Origin: Multifurca ochricompacta
Lineage: Eukaryota > Basidiomycota > Agaricomycetes > Russulales > Russulaceae
Assembly (NCBI GenBank): GCA_022496185.1
Contig: WTXG01000003.1
Coordinates: 310,001-374,000 of the forward strand
Length of the DNA stretch: 64,000 nucleotides
Direction: 5' to 3'
Shown: piece by piece, positions 44,147-56,732 of the stretch
Layout: every line of letters begins with the position of its first letter
How positions within the stretch are numbered: position 1 is the first letter of the stretch
Notes under the pieces: generated by a model
The model's database searches: none
Told to the model about the DNA's origin: nothing
Seen by the model: only the letters and a program-made list of their open reading frames with translations
Translations under genes and position numbers: made by a program

Positions 44147-45464
44147 TCAAATTCCGCATACTTGGTCGTGGCGGTAATCCACCGCCAAGGGCCGTCGGGG
44201 ACCAGCCGGAAGCGAAGGAGCTCGATCATGCATCCCACCGCTGTGACCACGAGCCGGAACATAGCCTCTCCCACGCTCCTTCTGTGCAGACCAATCGTCA
44301 CCAGTAGGGTCAATAATGCCAGCGCTCCGGACGGACGTGTTTTGCTGTGCAGCGTTACGTTTCGCGTCGCGCAGCGCCCTCAGCCTATCGCTTGCCTTGG
44401 ATGACAAACTGGCAGACATGTCGTCTTGCTGTGTTCGAGACGATTCGCGCGTTTCTTGACGTAATGGGGTTGGTGTTGCAGCTGCAGCCGCAGCCGCATC
44501 ATATATGTCACGCAGGCCACGGCCTCGCAGCGGTGCGGGGACATTCGGACCGCCGTTCTCGTCGCTATCGTCGTGCCTCCTCGCGCTTGACCATCCAACG
44601 GCGCGGCGCTCGTGTTCCTCGAACAACCACACCGGCAGATCATTTGGGTCGCGCGACTTTTCGAGGTGGTACGCCTTCATAGCCCGCGTAAGGCGTGATT
44701 CCTCTCCTGGCGGTGTCTCTATGTATGATATGTCGTCTGCAATAACTGGAACGAAAAATTGCGACGCACGCTCGCCTGAATAGGCAGTGACATTGGATGC
44801 CCACGCCTTTGAAACGGTTACCGTCAAAGTATTGGCCACGGTCGCGACGTGCGACCAAAGCGACAAGCCGTATCCTTGTTGGACTGGCACTTCCTCATCT
44901 TCACCCAAATTATCTGATCAATCCACAGCACAGTCTCGCGACTTCAGCTCAGGATAGGATAACACCGGAGTGAAGCGCACCTTGCTCTGATTTGGGCACA
45001 ACAGCCGTCCTTTGTCGCAGCCACCCGCCTCGCTCGGGCTCGATCTCCTTGCGCTCTTCGGGTTCATCCTCCGTGCTCGTGCGCGACGACGCATATCCGC
45101 TGTGCGCTTTCATCCGATCCATAAATGTGGATGACCCCGGAGCTGAGGAGGCTGACCCGGAGCTAAAGCTCGACTGCGACGATACATCTGAACGATAAGA
45201 ACGTGGGAGGGGTGGTACATTGGGCGCGTCGGCATATGAATATGGCTCGGCGCGGGTCGACATGTCCGCTATCGAACGTGGCATACGCACAGAGCGTGTT
45301 GTGGCGGTTGACGGACGGCGGTGGGGATATCTGTCTCTGTCTCCATCTCTGTCCCTGTCCTTGTCCCGTATATCATACCGCCCTACAGAGCGCGCACGGG
45401 GGGTTGATGGTAGGCCACCGCTTATGTTTCTGCCTGGTTGACGTCCGAGACGTGCAGAGCTCAT
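44147..45464 (-). CDS. Disordered protein with Mso1/Sec1-binding-like segment
   Basis: Two main exons. The first (from 45464) is Ser/Arg/Asp-rich ('DKDRDRDGDRDRYPHRR', 'SFSSGSASSAPGSS'). The second has 'GLSLWSHVATVANTLTVTVS', 'KAWASNV' and, about 30 residues on, 'ESRLTRAMKAYHLEKSRDPN' with 'DLPVWLF'. This resembles the Mso1 N-terminal motif that binds the SM protein Sec1 ('..L...L..YY...G...P.WL'), followed by a long basic or disordered tail. Mso1 tunes Sec1/SNARE function at exocytic sites. The match is weak and by eye; the protein could be an unrelated agaricomycete-specific one. The C-terminus at 44147 may be affected by a frame error. Confidence 0.5.
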
Positions 45465-46678
45465 GTGAAAGTGAAGAAGGAAAGGGATGTATCACACTAG
45501 CCGGCTAGGTGAGATTGAATAATTAAGAGGCGGGTCGACGTCGCGTCGGCGTAGGTCGAATGGGATAAAGGGCAGGCCAGCTGCGCGGGAAGGAGAAGGG
45601 GAGGGGAAACGAGCAAGCAAACTTGAAGATGGATGAGGGTGTCAAGTCGAATGGCATCCAAATTCAACTCCTAACGACTTGGTCCTTTTTTTGTCTCAGG
45701 GAGAGGAGATAACTTCGTGAGCCGGCCTGACCTTTCCACGCCAACTTAGATCGCTGCGATCGTTGGTACACACACAAGTCAAGTCAAAGTCAAGTCAGGT
45801 CGAGTCAGTCTAGTGAGCGGTGCACGGTGTTTTTTGCAATGCGATGACATTCTGGCGCTGACGCTGATACCCTATCCTGTACTGTAACACTTTTTTCTCA
45901 TGCTGTGTTGCCCTTTGATGACAGTTGGCACGGCAGTAGCGGTGCCATGTTGTAGCGTCGCACCACCCATCAATCGATGTGATGCGATGCCGACTCACCA
46001 AAACTGATACTGCAATAGATAGAGAGGACGGACGAGGTGGAGGTGTTTTATGTTTTATATGGATGGACATATCCATCCAACTGCCCGGTCTTCCTCTCAG
46101 CCGTGCGCTATAATCCTATCATCCCATCTACCCTCCTCCCCTCCCCCCCCCCTCAGGTTGCTGGGCTGGGACCTACGATTTATTCCCACTTCGGACTTAA
46201 GCTTGCAACCGTCGTCAGGGGAGGCAAGTAACCATTGCAAATTACTTATCATTCAACATTCAATTCAACATTCAACATTTAATTTTAAAAGCAAAAGGAA
46301 ATGAAATGACGATTTTGCCAGCAGCAATGACCGCTACCAATCAAATGGACATGCTAGATGCCTCAGTATGGCATCACAATGCACGTATGGGGCCCTTCCC
46401 ACCCCACCCCGTAAATTGTTAGAGCGAGGAGGTCTGGTGACTCAATGCAACCACGCCTGAGGCAGCTACCCGTTCACTCACGCTTGTGTAGGGTAGGGTA
46501 CATACAGTGTAGGCAATTCTCTCAATCTCAATTCAACCCCCAGAAATTAAGAAACACGGTGGACAAGCTGGCCGTGCCCTTCTGGGTGCCGCGAGGTTAC
46601 GTAACGGTGCGCACTTGTAGCGCTTCCTGCGTCACCCCTGAATGACTCTTCCTTTGATCTGCAGTCAAATCACACCGA

Positions 46679-46701
46679 TGGCTACTGGCTACTGGCTACT
46701 G
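46679..46701. repeat. (TGGCTAC)3 tandem repeat
   Basis: Three perfect heptamers in intergenic DNA upstream of the SQR gene. Confidence 0.85.
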
Positions 46702-47070
46702 TATGTGAATCCGGAAAGCGTGTTAAAGTCACCTCGAATGTGTTCTAACTGGGTGAATCACCAGCGAGGCACTTCGCCTGGATTGGATGCTAATAGAATG
46801 AAATGAGGGTTGAAACTTTCCAACCGCGTGGGAGACGCATGTTCCAGCAGCAGCATAGGACTCGGGCTTGTCTCTTATTTCACACCACACGACTGCAGGT
46901 TACGTGTTGTTCTTCGTGCTTATAACCAACCCGTCGTTACTGGGTGGGCATTTTTGAGCTGTTCGAGTCGAGCACTTGGTACTTGAGCCGATTACGTGTT
47001 AACTATAAGACGCACGCACGAGACATAGAGATCGCGTCATCGCATCAGGCGACGGAAGCTAAGTTAAGAG

Positions 47071-47093
47071 GAAGTTTGAAGTTTGAAGTTTGA
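47071..47093. repeat. (GAAGTTT)3 tandem repeat in SQR leader
   Basis: Three perfect heptamers ending 24 bp before the SQR start codon, probably in its 5' untranslated region. Confidence 0.85.
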
Positions 47094-47117
47094 TTTCTTC
47101 TTGTTCAAAGTCCAAAT

Positions 47118-48992
47118 ATGCTTTCAATACGGAGTGCTTCCGACGCCCTTCCGCGCTACGCAGGCTTTAATCGTGCACGGCGTGCCAGTACCAATGCATC
47201 ATCCAGGGACAAATACAAGATCCTTGTCTTAGGTGGAGGTGCGCGTTCGCGACCACATGATCGTCTACGATTACTCCCAACCAGCCTGTTTTAACCCTCA
47301 CGTGGACAGGTTCAGGCGGGCTTGGTGTCGCCCAACAGTTATACAACCGTTTCGGGGCCGCAGGAAAGCCTCTACAGGCTGGAGATATAGCGATCGTTGA
47401 CCCTGCGGAATATCACCACTACCAGGTATGTTTCCTATCTGCGTCCACTTTTTCTCACTTAGAACGCAAATCCCGTTCTGTCTGTATAGCCAGGATGGTA
47501 AGTCTGACTATGGGATTCATACTTAAAGGTTACTAAAATGAACTCGGACCACCCTGTCTCGGTCTACTAACAGGACCCTTGTTGGCTCTGGCTTGAAGCA
47601 AAAGTCGACGCTCCGCCGGCCGCTTGTAGAACTCATCCCGCCGCACATCGCCCACATACCCGAGAATGTCGCATCCTTTGATCCCGTGCAAAACGCAGTT
47701 CGTACGGACGCAGGTCGCTTGCTCACGTACGACGCACTCGTCATCGCGATGGGGCTCCAGGTCAATTTTGGCGCGATCGAGGGCTTGCCTAAGGCGCTCG
47801 CGGACCCGTCGAGCGGCGTGTCTAGCATATATTCGTATCAGACATGCGACAAGACCTGGGAGGATATTGATACGCTCCGTGCTGGCCGCGCGATCTTCAC
47901 CCAGCCCCAGGGCGTGATAAAGTGCGCAGGGGGTCAGTAAAACGCCTTTATCATATCCCTGTCTACTTCCGCTCTAACTTTGTCTTAATTACACCGAAGC
48001 CCCACAAAAGATCATGTGGATGGCATGGGACCGATACCGCTCGACCCAGCGCGGGGATCAGATCAAGGTCGACTTTTTTACAGGCATGCCAACGATGTTC
48101 AGCGTAAAGAAGTATTCCGATGCGCTTGATGCACTCCGGGTGGAGCGTGGGGTCGGCGGCTCATTTGGACAGAACCTCGTGTACATCGACGCTGCTAATC
48201 GCAAAGCAGTATTCAGAAATGTTGCCGACGGAACGGAAAGCAAAGAAGATTACACGCTCCTGCACGTCACTCCACCGATGGGACCTCTGGATGTGCTCAA
48301 AGGTAGCCCGATCGTGGATGCAGCCGGATGGGTAGAAGTAGACAAGGGCACGCTGCAACACGTCAAGCCCGAATACAGTAATATATTCGCTCTCGGGGAC
48401 GCATCGTCTTTACCTACGAGCAAGACTGCGGCGGCCATCACAAAGCAGGCCCCCGTGTTGACAGAAAATCTATTCCATTTACTGGACACTGGCAAGGTTG
48501 GGCCTGCCATGTACGACGGATATACGAGCTGCCCTGTACGTGTCTTCATGCCTTATGATCTGATACAGAGATGGAGGCTGACTCTTCCTTGACTGGTGGC
48601 AGCTCTTGACAGGCTACGGCGAGCTTATGCTGGCAGAGTTCAAGTACGGGCTTGTCCCCGCAGAAACCTTTGCTAACTCTGTTGGGATCAGGCAACTCCA
48701 CGACGGTAAGAAACTCTCACATTTTTTCAGGGTGGAAGTGCTCACCTGATCTCGTAAGGCTGTTTTATCATTTCAAGAAGGTAAGTAATAAGAGAAAGAG
48801 TTGCGTTTTGTTTTTTTGGGCTTCCACTGATCTAGGCGTCGTTTCGATTCAGGACCTATTCCCCTGGGTTTACTTCAACTATTATGTGAATCGTATTGTC
48901 ACCCTCTTTTTTCGCCGTCTAACTGACAGTACATGCAGGTGAAAGGAAAATGGTTTGGCCCATCTGGATTAATTCGACCCAAGTTTTCGTAG
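47118..48992 (+). CDS. Mitochondrial sulfide:quinone oxidoreductase
   Basis: The start at 47118 gives a basic presequence ('MLSIRSASDALPRYAGFNRA'). The FAD-binding 'YKILVLGGGSGGLGVAQQLY' is completed by splicing. Then come 'DPAEYHHYQPGWTLVGSGL', 'TYDALVIAMGLQVNFGAIEG', 'GVIKCAGAPQKIMWMAWD', 'LLHVTPPMGPLDVL' and 'SNIFALGDASSLPTSKTAAA' (second FAD motif). The C-terminal part is 'AEFKYGLVPAETF' and 'DLFPWVYFNYYVKGKWFGP'. The Cys in 'IKCAG' matches a redox-active cysteine of the family. The enzyme oxidises sulfide to bound sulfane sulfur and passes electrons to ubiquinone (SQRDL in animals, hmt2 in fission yeast). About eight exons. One late exon (around 48731-48780) reads 'WKCSPDLVRLFYHFKK' and is less conserved before 'LFYHFKK'. 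Confidence 0.93.
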
Positions 48993-49158
48993 TAGTAGAT
49001 ACTTTTACGTAAGGTAAATCACGTGCTGCGTGACTGGACGTGTGACTGTTTAATGACATTGTTATTTTGTCGTGTTTTGTTTTTGTTTTGTGTTCACTCA
49101 CAACTCAGCTCGGACTCGTCCTTCGACTCGAGCGACAAAGTCGAAATTTATCACCATC

Positions 49159-52000
49159 ATGTCGCGTTCGATAACTGCCGCTCAAGTCATCGAACTTGGA
49201 GAATATCTCAACCCTGATTTTGACCCTTCAACTCTTACAGTCAACCAGTTACTAGGCGTGTTTGGTTTTCACAATATCAAGTATCCAACTCCTTTTACGA
49301 AACCAAGGCTTGTACAACTCTTCAACGATGAGATCAAGCCCAAGATTAAGCAATATACGAAGGAGAGGATCAAGAAGGAGAACAGCTTAGCGAGCGATGA
49401 CGGAATTAAAGACGGTGTTACCGGTCGCTACCTCAATGAGGATAACAAAGTATGTGCCTCTTGCCTCGTTGCTTGCATGCTCGTAGACTCGTGTCACGCC
49501 CAGCCCTTACGTCGATCCTCCCGCCGCAGCTCGCGCGCACCCTCCGTTGAAGCCGAACCCAAAGCAGAGGCAGTACGTCGCGTTAATCAATGCGTGCTAT
49601 GGTCGCGTTACTCATTCGTACCCCTAGCCTAAGCGCCGCAGATCTGCGCAGCCTACCCTCGGTGCTCCTCCAATGCGCGCTGGCCGGCTCGCTCAGCCAG
49701 TTCTCCAGGAGAGTGAGCCCGAGGACGAGCTTGTGCCGCGTAAGGTCAGTAGGTCAAAGAAGAATGTGCGTCTTCACTACCATTCCCATGACGTGACATG
49801 TCAATTTAGGCTTCATTCAGGCTGAAGATGCCGGATCACGTACCCGTCGTTCCTCGAATGTGTGTATCAGCGCCGCTCTCAGGTTGTTGTGTTAACTATG
49901 TTCACAGTACGCAGAAGATAGTGGATGGGAGGATAACAATGTTTTCCAATCCGGAGCAGAATCATCTTCTCCTGCGCGACCGCCTCCAAAGCTGCGCAGC
50001 CGCAAAGCTACAGCACCAAAAGTTTCTACTACTACCCGCAAGCCCTCTCGAAAAGCCAGTTCAGCACCGCCGGAATATCTTTCCTCGCCCTCGCCTGCGC
50101 GTGACCTGGATGACGCAGAACAGGAAGGATCCGCTGATCCCACTCTCTCGCCGCCGCGGTCCAAGTTTGCGCCACGTTTATCGCCAGAAGCAGTACGCGA
50201 GAACGACAACATCGTCAGTAGCGTGCAGCGCTCCCCCTTTAAGAAGTTCATTGTGTCGCCACTCAAGTCATTTTCTCCGATGCGTCCTGTGGAAATCGAA
50301 GGAATGACCGAAGAAACTGAAGAAGATAACGTAGGCGAAGTGAATTTGGAGGATGTCACAGAAGAGCGAGCCAGCGAAGTGAACGCAGAGGATACAGGAG
50401 ACCAGGCGTCTGAGGTGGATGAACTTGACGAATTAGACGAGTCCGAAGATGTGAAGCTTGACCTCGCCATCTCTCAGCGCTTGGCCGACGGCCCTGTCTT
50501 GCGCACATCATCGCCCAGCTCTGGCACAAGCCCTTTCCTCCGCTTCCTCATTGTTATGGCCATTCTTTTGGCCTACTTGACTGTGGGCCCGTACAAAGCT
50601 CTGTCTGCATCACTGGGCTATTGCGATACAGGCAGCAAAACAAATGACCTCCTTGAACAATTACGCACAAGGAGCGCCGCTATTGAAGCTTGCAACAGGG
50701 AAAACCGCACGTCTCTGTACCTGCCCTCTCCTGGCGTGGAGGAAGAGTCTTGTCCCCCACCACCGTTGTTGCCATTCGTACCTGACGAGTGCACTCCATG
50801 CCCTGAGCATGCGACATGCACCGTTGACAGCGTGTCGTGCGAGCACGGATTTCTCCTGCGCCCGCACCCACTGTTGTCGTTCATCTCTCTGCCGTCATCG
50901 AACACCTTGTCCCCTCACTCGCAGCTTCCTCCGACTACCGATGCCGTTTTGAAGATTGTCTCGACGGCCTTGGATGGTTTTCCGGGTCTCGGGCCAGTTG
51001 CCTTCCCGCCAAGATGTGTCGAGGACCCCAAGCGGAAGCGGCATATTGGCGTACTGGGCAAGGCAATTGAGGCCGTGCTTGGGCTCGAGCGCGGAAAGCG
51101 TTTGTGCGCGAGTGAAGTCCCGATTGTTCAAGATACAGAAGGGGGAGAGGCAAAAAGATGGGGAATGCATATCGGTGCATTGCGGCAGGCAATGAAGGCT
51201 AAGACTGCTGTAAGTTGCCCCTCTCCATACCTTGCATTGAACTCAATACTCTGATCTGCATTGTAGCCTCAGTTACTAAGCACTTTCGAGGACACTTTTG
51301 ATGAGGCCATCCAGCAACTCATCACATGGGGTGGGGTGATTACCGGAGAAGACACTCAGTAGGTCAATCCATTGTTTTACAGTTGGAATAGTATTTACTC
51401 AAAGCGCTTATAGGGGCGCGAAATATATTGCACACAAAACGCCTAACCTCGATTGGACATGCGCGTTCACGGTCAAGAGCCGAGAGGTTTGGAAAGAATG
51501 GAGAGGACGGGTTTTTGGTTTGGGTTCTTTTATTTCAATTTCTCGATCAACATTCTGACCCTGTCGTGTGCATCATCATCATCATCATCATGGGTACAAC
51601 AGGTATTATTGTGGCTGTGCTCGGCATGTTTATTGTACGGTGGCGGCGGACACAGGCCCGAGTCGAAGACAAACGCGTTGCTGAGTTGGTGCAACTCGCA
51701 CTCGCTGCTTTGCGCAACCAGGAGATCGCTCATCACACAGACCCAGTGACCGCACCGGTACCATACCTCTCGTCTCTGCAGCTGAGGGATCTTGTATTAC
51801 AAGATGAACATTCGGTCACGGCTCGTGCGCGGTTGTGGGCACGCGTGGAGCACGTCGTGGAGGGCAATGCGAACGTGCGCGCAAACCTCGAAGAGGTGCC
51901 TGGCGGTGATGAGCTGCGTGTCTGGCGCTGGGTCGGTGGTTCAGGGCGACGCAAGACAGTCGAGTACGATAGCGTCGCGGGTCAGCGCATCGTCGCCTGA
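49159..52000 (+). CDS. SRC1: Inner nuclear membrane protein SRC1/HEH (LEM/MAN1 family)
   Basis: The start at 49159 gives an HeH/SAP-like N-terminal motif ('YLNPDFDPSTLTVNQLLGVF', 'TKPRLVQLFNDEIKPKIK'). A long Ser/Arg/Glu-rich nucleoplasmic linker follows. Transmembrane helix 1 is 'FLRFLIVMAILLAYLTVGP'. The luminal part is Cys-rich ('CTPCPEHATCTVDSVSCEHG'), with 'PNLDWTCAFTVKSREVWKEW'. Helix 2 is formed across an intron ('GLGIIVAVLGMFIVRW', joining about 51525 to 51601). The C-terminal winged-helix MSC domain ('LRDLVLQDEHSVTARARLW', 'WRWVGG') ends at 52000. SRC1/Heh1 anchors chromatin and rDNA at the inner nuclear membrane and helps ESCRT-mediated nuclear envelope sealing. The middle intron joins (49450-49960) are inferred. 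VPS23 (ESCRT-I) follows 2.5 kb downstream, probably by chance. Confidence 0.92.
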
Positions 52001-53381
52001 GTTCCACAATTTTTTTTTCTTTTTTTCTTTTCCACCCCATTTAAATTAAGTTATCATACGTCCTATGTTTTTTTTTATTTTGATTACGCTTTCGTCGCTT
52101 ATGTTCTCTCCCTTTTTTTTTTTTTTTTATTAAACTTGACTTGTGTACGACGACCGGTTCTTTTCTGGTTTCCGATTTCGTTACGTACTTGTGCCAGGAT
52201 TTGTGTGAGGAGGGGTTCCTTCTACTTGTCTGATGACCCTTGGAATGATTTATTACGCCTGGTAGTCGTCGTGTAAACGCCTCCGTCAGCGACATACGGC
52301 GTTTGTCGCATCGTGTTGCTATCACATGACGTTATGCCTAACGGTTGCCTTGCCTGTGGGGTCGTGACAAGCGAAGAGAAAGACATAGGACTGTTTAGAT
52401 TGATTTGATTGTTTTTGGCTATTGGCTAGAGAGTTTTTGAAACACTTCGGAGATCGGTGATGAGAAGACCACAGAGACCCACATGCCCATCGGCCTTACC
52501 ATTCGGCTAATGGTTCTTGGCAAGGCACGGCGCGGCAACTTCCTTCCCTGTTGATGTTGGCTGTTGTTGTTGCTGTTGTGTTGCTGTTGCCGTTGCTTGT
52601 TGTCGTTATTCCACTCGCTCCACCGCGGGGACTTGACAAGGAGCGGTTACGTTATTGGAGAGGTGATGGCCACAACTTTACAACCCAACCCAACCGCCCA
52701 ACTGCCCCCGTGCTCATTGCCCCCCGTCCCCCTTTCACAGAATGTGAAGTGAAGTTGTTGTACCTTGTTAAAAAAAAAAAATCAATCCCTTTGGGGTAAG
52801 ATGAAAAAGATGAATCTTTCTTTTTTTTTTTTTTCATTCAGTGAAAGTCGATGAAAGACGACTAAATTCAATAACCCGTGTGTTGTGATAAACGAAAAAA
52901 AAAAAGTATCAGATTATATATATAGGTTTTAATTCAAGGGGTTTTTTTTTTTTAGTTTTATTAATAACCCCCCCCCCCCACTCACTCATTTGTCGCCGAA
53001 TCATTTTAATTGTTTTCGCTCGCGCTCGCGCTTGTGAACCATGTGCACATATGTGCATGTGGTTTTTTTTTTTTGGAGAGGGGGGAGGGGAGGGGAGGGA
53101 CGCAGATGCGGTAAAGGGCGATGCGCGGAATTGGGGGAGTGTGTGAAAATCCGGAATAAGAAAGGAAGGCACGCCAAAAAAACCCCTCCCTCCCCCTTCC
53201 CCCTCCCCGTCCCTCCCTCTCTCGTCCCGTCCCGATGATACCGCTGTTCAAACTCAACTCCCATCATGATTGATTTCCTCTCTTTTTTTTTCCCACTTCG
53301 GTACTTTCGTTTGTTTTTGTTGTCACGCTCTGTTACAAAGTTTAATTAACGATCGTAAATGGCGGCATACTACCCCTGCCT

Positions 53382-53405
53382 TGTCCTGTCCTGTCCTGTC
53401 CTGTC
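53382..53405. repeat. (GTCCT)n tandem repeat
   Basis: About four to five perfect pentamers within the gene-free stretch. Confidence 0.85.
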
Positions 53406-54110
53406 TGCCACCATCCACCTTGTTCGTGGCTTAGCCGCATACGATAGATATACCCCCACACAAAAACACAAAACAAAACAAAACAAACGAAAATGATGAT
53501 GATTATTTTTTTTTTTATTTTAATTTCTTTCCGCACACACCGGCACATGGGACGTTGTCGTTGATAGCGTGATTAGACAAAAAAAAAAAGATCTTCCCGT
53601 TGTTCGCGGACATCATTAATTGCACAGCGAATGATTGAAACAACAAAAATATAAAAACAAAAACAAAAACAAAAAAAACACAGGATGAATGGTGAGTCCA
53701 GTCGAGTTCGGAGATTAAGATATGACCTAAAGACCACAGAAATCTCGGGCCGATGAGCTCCCCCACATTTGGGATGGGATGTTCCAAACCGAACGAAACG
53801 AACAAACAAGTTACATCCATCAACCATCAACCATCACTCAATCATCAATGACAGTTTTTCTTTTTCTTTTTCTTTTTTATATTTGTTCTTGACTTGACTT
53901 GGGTCAATCCTTACGCCACGGGTTTGGGTGGGTTGCGGGCGGGTGAAAGCCACTTCTTGTCTTGTTCTTCTCTTCCCAGGCAGGCCCCGCTCGATTCGGG
54001 TGCCTCGTGCTACGAAGGCCAATCACATGGGTCATTCCTCCCTATTGTGTGCGCAGATCGCTTGCTTTAAATCGTCATTTTCTATTTCCCATTTCCAAAT
54101 TCAATTCATT

Positions 54111-54133
54111 ATTCATTCATTCATTCATTCATT
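54111..54133. repeat. (ATTC)n tandem repeat
   Basis: Five to six tetramers within the gene-free stretch. Confidence 0.85.
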
Positions 54134-54573
54134 CTATTCAATTTTTTTGTTTATTTGTTTGTTACGATCGAGGATACTTTTCCTTTTGTGTTTCACTCAC
54201 TCCACAGACTTATATGATGACTGATGACCAGGTAAGCGTGTGCGTGTGCGACAGTCGGAGGGAGGAAGGGAGGGGAGGTAACCATTCAGATCACGCGCGC
54301 ATAATTCACTCACAATTATTCATTTCCTTATGGTATGGCCTACGACCTAGGCCAGTCCCTTTCCCACACTTGTGGGTTGACATCGTCTACACCCAACCTT
54401 GAGGATACGAAGCCTAAGCGTAAATTAATCCCGCTTCCCTTATGTATTTTGCAGGGAGGGGGAGGAGGAGTGAAATGTATATGACGCAGGCACACATATC
54501 CGTCAGCTTGCTCGTGTTAAAAGATCAACTGTATGCTATCCACACGACGAGGCGACGCTAGCTACAATACAAC

Positions 54574-56698
54574 TCAGGCCCACCCCGGATCAACTGAGGC
54601 GCCCATGGGCAGTGAGGCCTGGATGCGCTCAATGAGCGCGCGCTTCATGAACTGCTCTTCGGCGAGCACACGGGTAGTCTGTATTTGTATTGATGCACAA
54701 GTTTTTTTTAAGCCATCAGCAAACATGCGCGCTAAGACATGAAAAAAAAACTGGGAGAGGTCTAGACGCACACGCAAAAAACGGTCAAGGTCAATTCGGC
54801 CAGCATTAAGCGCGCGGTGGAGGTGGTATATCGTATCTTCGATTGCGTTGTCCTCTGCAACGAGGTCAATAAGTCTGTGTGTGATTGTGATGTACATGTG
54901 TCATCAAAATCTCTCTCACTTCACTTGGAGGGGGAAAGGGGGAAAGGAGGAGGGGGGAGGGGATGACATAGGGCGCTCAAGGCACGTACTGATTGTGAAC
55001 AATCGACGTCGAGCAGACGAGCTCGTCCACAGGAGGGTCGCCTTTGCGCTTGAGTTCAGCGACACCGCGCTCAGCAGTCTGAACAACCTCACGTAGTCGT
55101 GTCGCGACACTGCGACATACGTCACGAACGGCTTCCAGTCGGGCCATCTCGTCCCGGATCGCCGGATCGCCGGTGAGCAGGTCCGCTTGCTGCGCACGCA
55201 AGCGCTCACCATCAAGTGTCATCGCCTGTGACACCGAAATTAGTTCCGTCCGTAACTTGTCATGCACCCGTGCATGGAGTTGTAGCAGCTCCGGATTGGG
55301 TGGTCGTGGTGGTGCAACCAGGATAGGGGGGTTGCGAGGATTTCCCGCGGTGGTGTTGTCTTCATCGAGTAGATTAAGATGGGGTGGAGCAGGAGTGCTT
55401 GTGCTTTGCTGCAAAAGTAAATTCGGCGGCACTGGAGGATGCTCATAAGCGGGTAAGGGCGGCGGAGGCGGGATCGGATCTGGTCCGGTTACAATGGAGG
55501 GTAAATACGCGACGACAGTTGTCGGTGAATGCGACTGGCTCGGAGGAAGAGTCCACCGGGATGAACTCGGAACGGTTTCCGAGGGCTGTACTGATGGAGC
55601 TGTATGCCACCCAGACGGTGTCTGTTGAAGCTGAAAGGGGGTCCCGATCGACGTAGCCTTATTGTGTGTGTGAGTTGGAGCGGGGCTGTGTAAGGGCTGT
55701 GAAGGCGATGAAAATAAAGGTGGGGGTAAAGGTGGCTTCCGAGGAAGATTCGGGTTCAGCTGTTACGTTAACGTGAACGAGAGAGAACGGAACACGAGGC
55801 CAATCACGATTGAGCTTACGGTGTTGTTGTGATATTGAGGATGAATAGGGCTGTGATTGTCAGAGTGGGGACCTTGAACCGAAGGAGGAAATGTTTGCGG
55901 AATGGTGGGAGCAATCGTACTTGGCGGTTTCGGTGGAATAGTAGGTCGAGAAGGAGAAGAAGAAGCGGATGGCGACGCGATCGGGGGGGATGAGTGTATA
56001 GGAGGGCGAGGAACGAGGGGTGGTGGCCGAGAAGGCTCATCTTGTTGTTCTTGTGGTTGAGAGGGTCTCGAGCCTGAGGGCCCAGACTGTTGCTTTAACT
56101 TTGAATAAACAGGGGGTTCACTCGAAAAATAGTGCTGCATGGCCTGGATGAGCGACTGTAGATCACATCCCTACAAAGTCATTTTTTTGAGATCTGCTGG
56201 ATCAGATTGGGGCGATGTCACAAAGACGCACCTCATACTTCTTTTCCCAGTTGAGGATGTACTCGATCCTACATAGACCGCTGACATCGATGGATTTACT
56301 TGGTCTTACTAACATGTCAGAAGTAGGGACGACAAAGGCTAGGGGTGGTTCGCGAGGGTACTGGCGTGTTAACCATAATGCGATAGGAATATGGTAGGAA
56401 GCTTGGCGATATGTTATAGGTAGAAGACCGTGAACACAAAGGAGAAGTTGAGTACGACCATCGTCATAAGCTGTGTGGATAGGAAATAGAAGGGATGAGA
56501 GGACAGTAGAAAGAATGAAAAGGGTCGTTCTGGACACGTTACTGAACTATAGACATCCGTCTTTGGGCGGAGGGTTGTGTATAGAGATAGGGTCGAGTCT
56601 ACGTCTGAAAAGACCCTATTTCTATCATTGTAGGTGGTGATGTTCTGTTGAAGCCATTTCTGAGTGAGGGTGAGTGATTCAGATGCAGACGATGACAT
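54574..56698 (-). CDS. VPS23: ESCRT-I subunit VPS23/TSG101
   Basis: The start at 56698 gives 'LTLTQKWLQQNITTYNDRNR'. After an intron comes the UEV domain 'YDDGRTQLLLCVHGLLPITY', 'IPIALWLTRQYPREPPLAFV' and 'PTSDMLVRPSKSIDVSGLC'. A proline-rich middle (about 55450-56130) follows, then a coiled coil ('RVHDKLRTELISVSQAMTLD'). The steadiness box is 'AIEDTIYHLHRALNAGRIDL' and 'TRVLAEEQFMKRALIERIQA', joined across an intron at about 54677-54767, ending at 54574. The UEV fold binds ubiquitin and PT/SAP motifs without catalytic Cys, and ESCRT-I sorts ubiquitinated cargo into multivesicular bodies. Divergent from the TEA-domain gene, 1.4 kb apart. Confidence 0.94.
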
Positions 56699-56704
56699 CG
56701 TCAA

Positions 56705-56732
56705 AGTCGAAAGTCGAAAGTCGAAAGTCGAC
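56705..56732. repeat. (AGTCGAA)n tandem repeat at VPS23 leader
   Basis: Four near-perfect heptamers just upstream of the VPS23 start codon. Confidence 0.85.

Larger units (their letters stand above)
45465..47117. other. Intergenic upstream of SQR
   Basis: About 1.65 kb. A 66-codon frame at 46445-46645 has a basic N-terminus ('MQPRLRQLPVHSRL') that looks like a mitochondrial presequence, but no family or continuation was found, so I do not call it. Short repeats occur at 46679-46701 and 47071-47093. Confidence 0.4.
52001..54573. other. Gene-free, homopolymer- and microsatellite-rich stretch
   Basis: 2.57 kb between convergent 3' ends of SRC1 and VPS23. Many A or T runs of 9-15 are present (52112-52128, 52769-52778, 52820-52834, 52942-52953, 53062-53073, 53502-53520). 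A C10 run is near 52969, and there are purine- or pyrimidine-only tracts (53074-53100, 53178-53225). Repeats include (GTCCT)n at 53382-53405 and (ATTC)n at 54111-54133. No protein family, tRNA or rRNA recognised. A splice-like 'CAGGTAAGCG' follows an ATG at 54211 but leads to nothing conserved. Confidence 0.6.

Noticed and set aside
46445..46645. 66-codon frame with mitochondrial-like N-terminus
   Set aside because: No recognised family, no splice continuation, short length; kept only as a remark in the intergenic entry.
49892..50470. 192-codon minus-strand frame, Ser-rich
   Set aside because: It lies exactly antisense to the disordered Ser/Glu-rich part of SRC1; composition explains the open frame and no motif is present.
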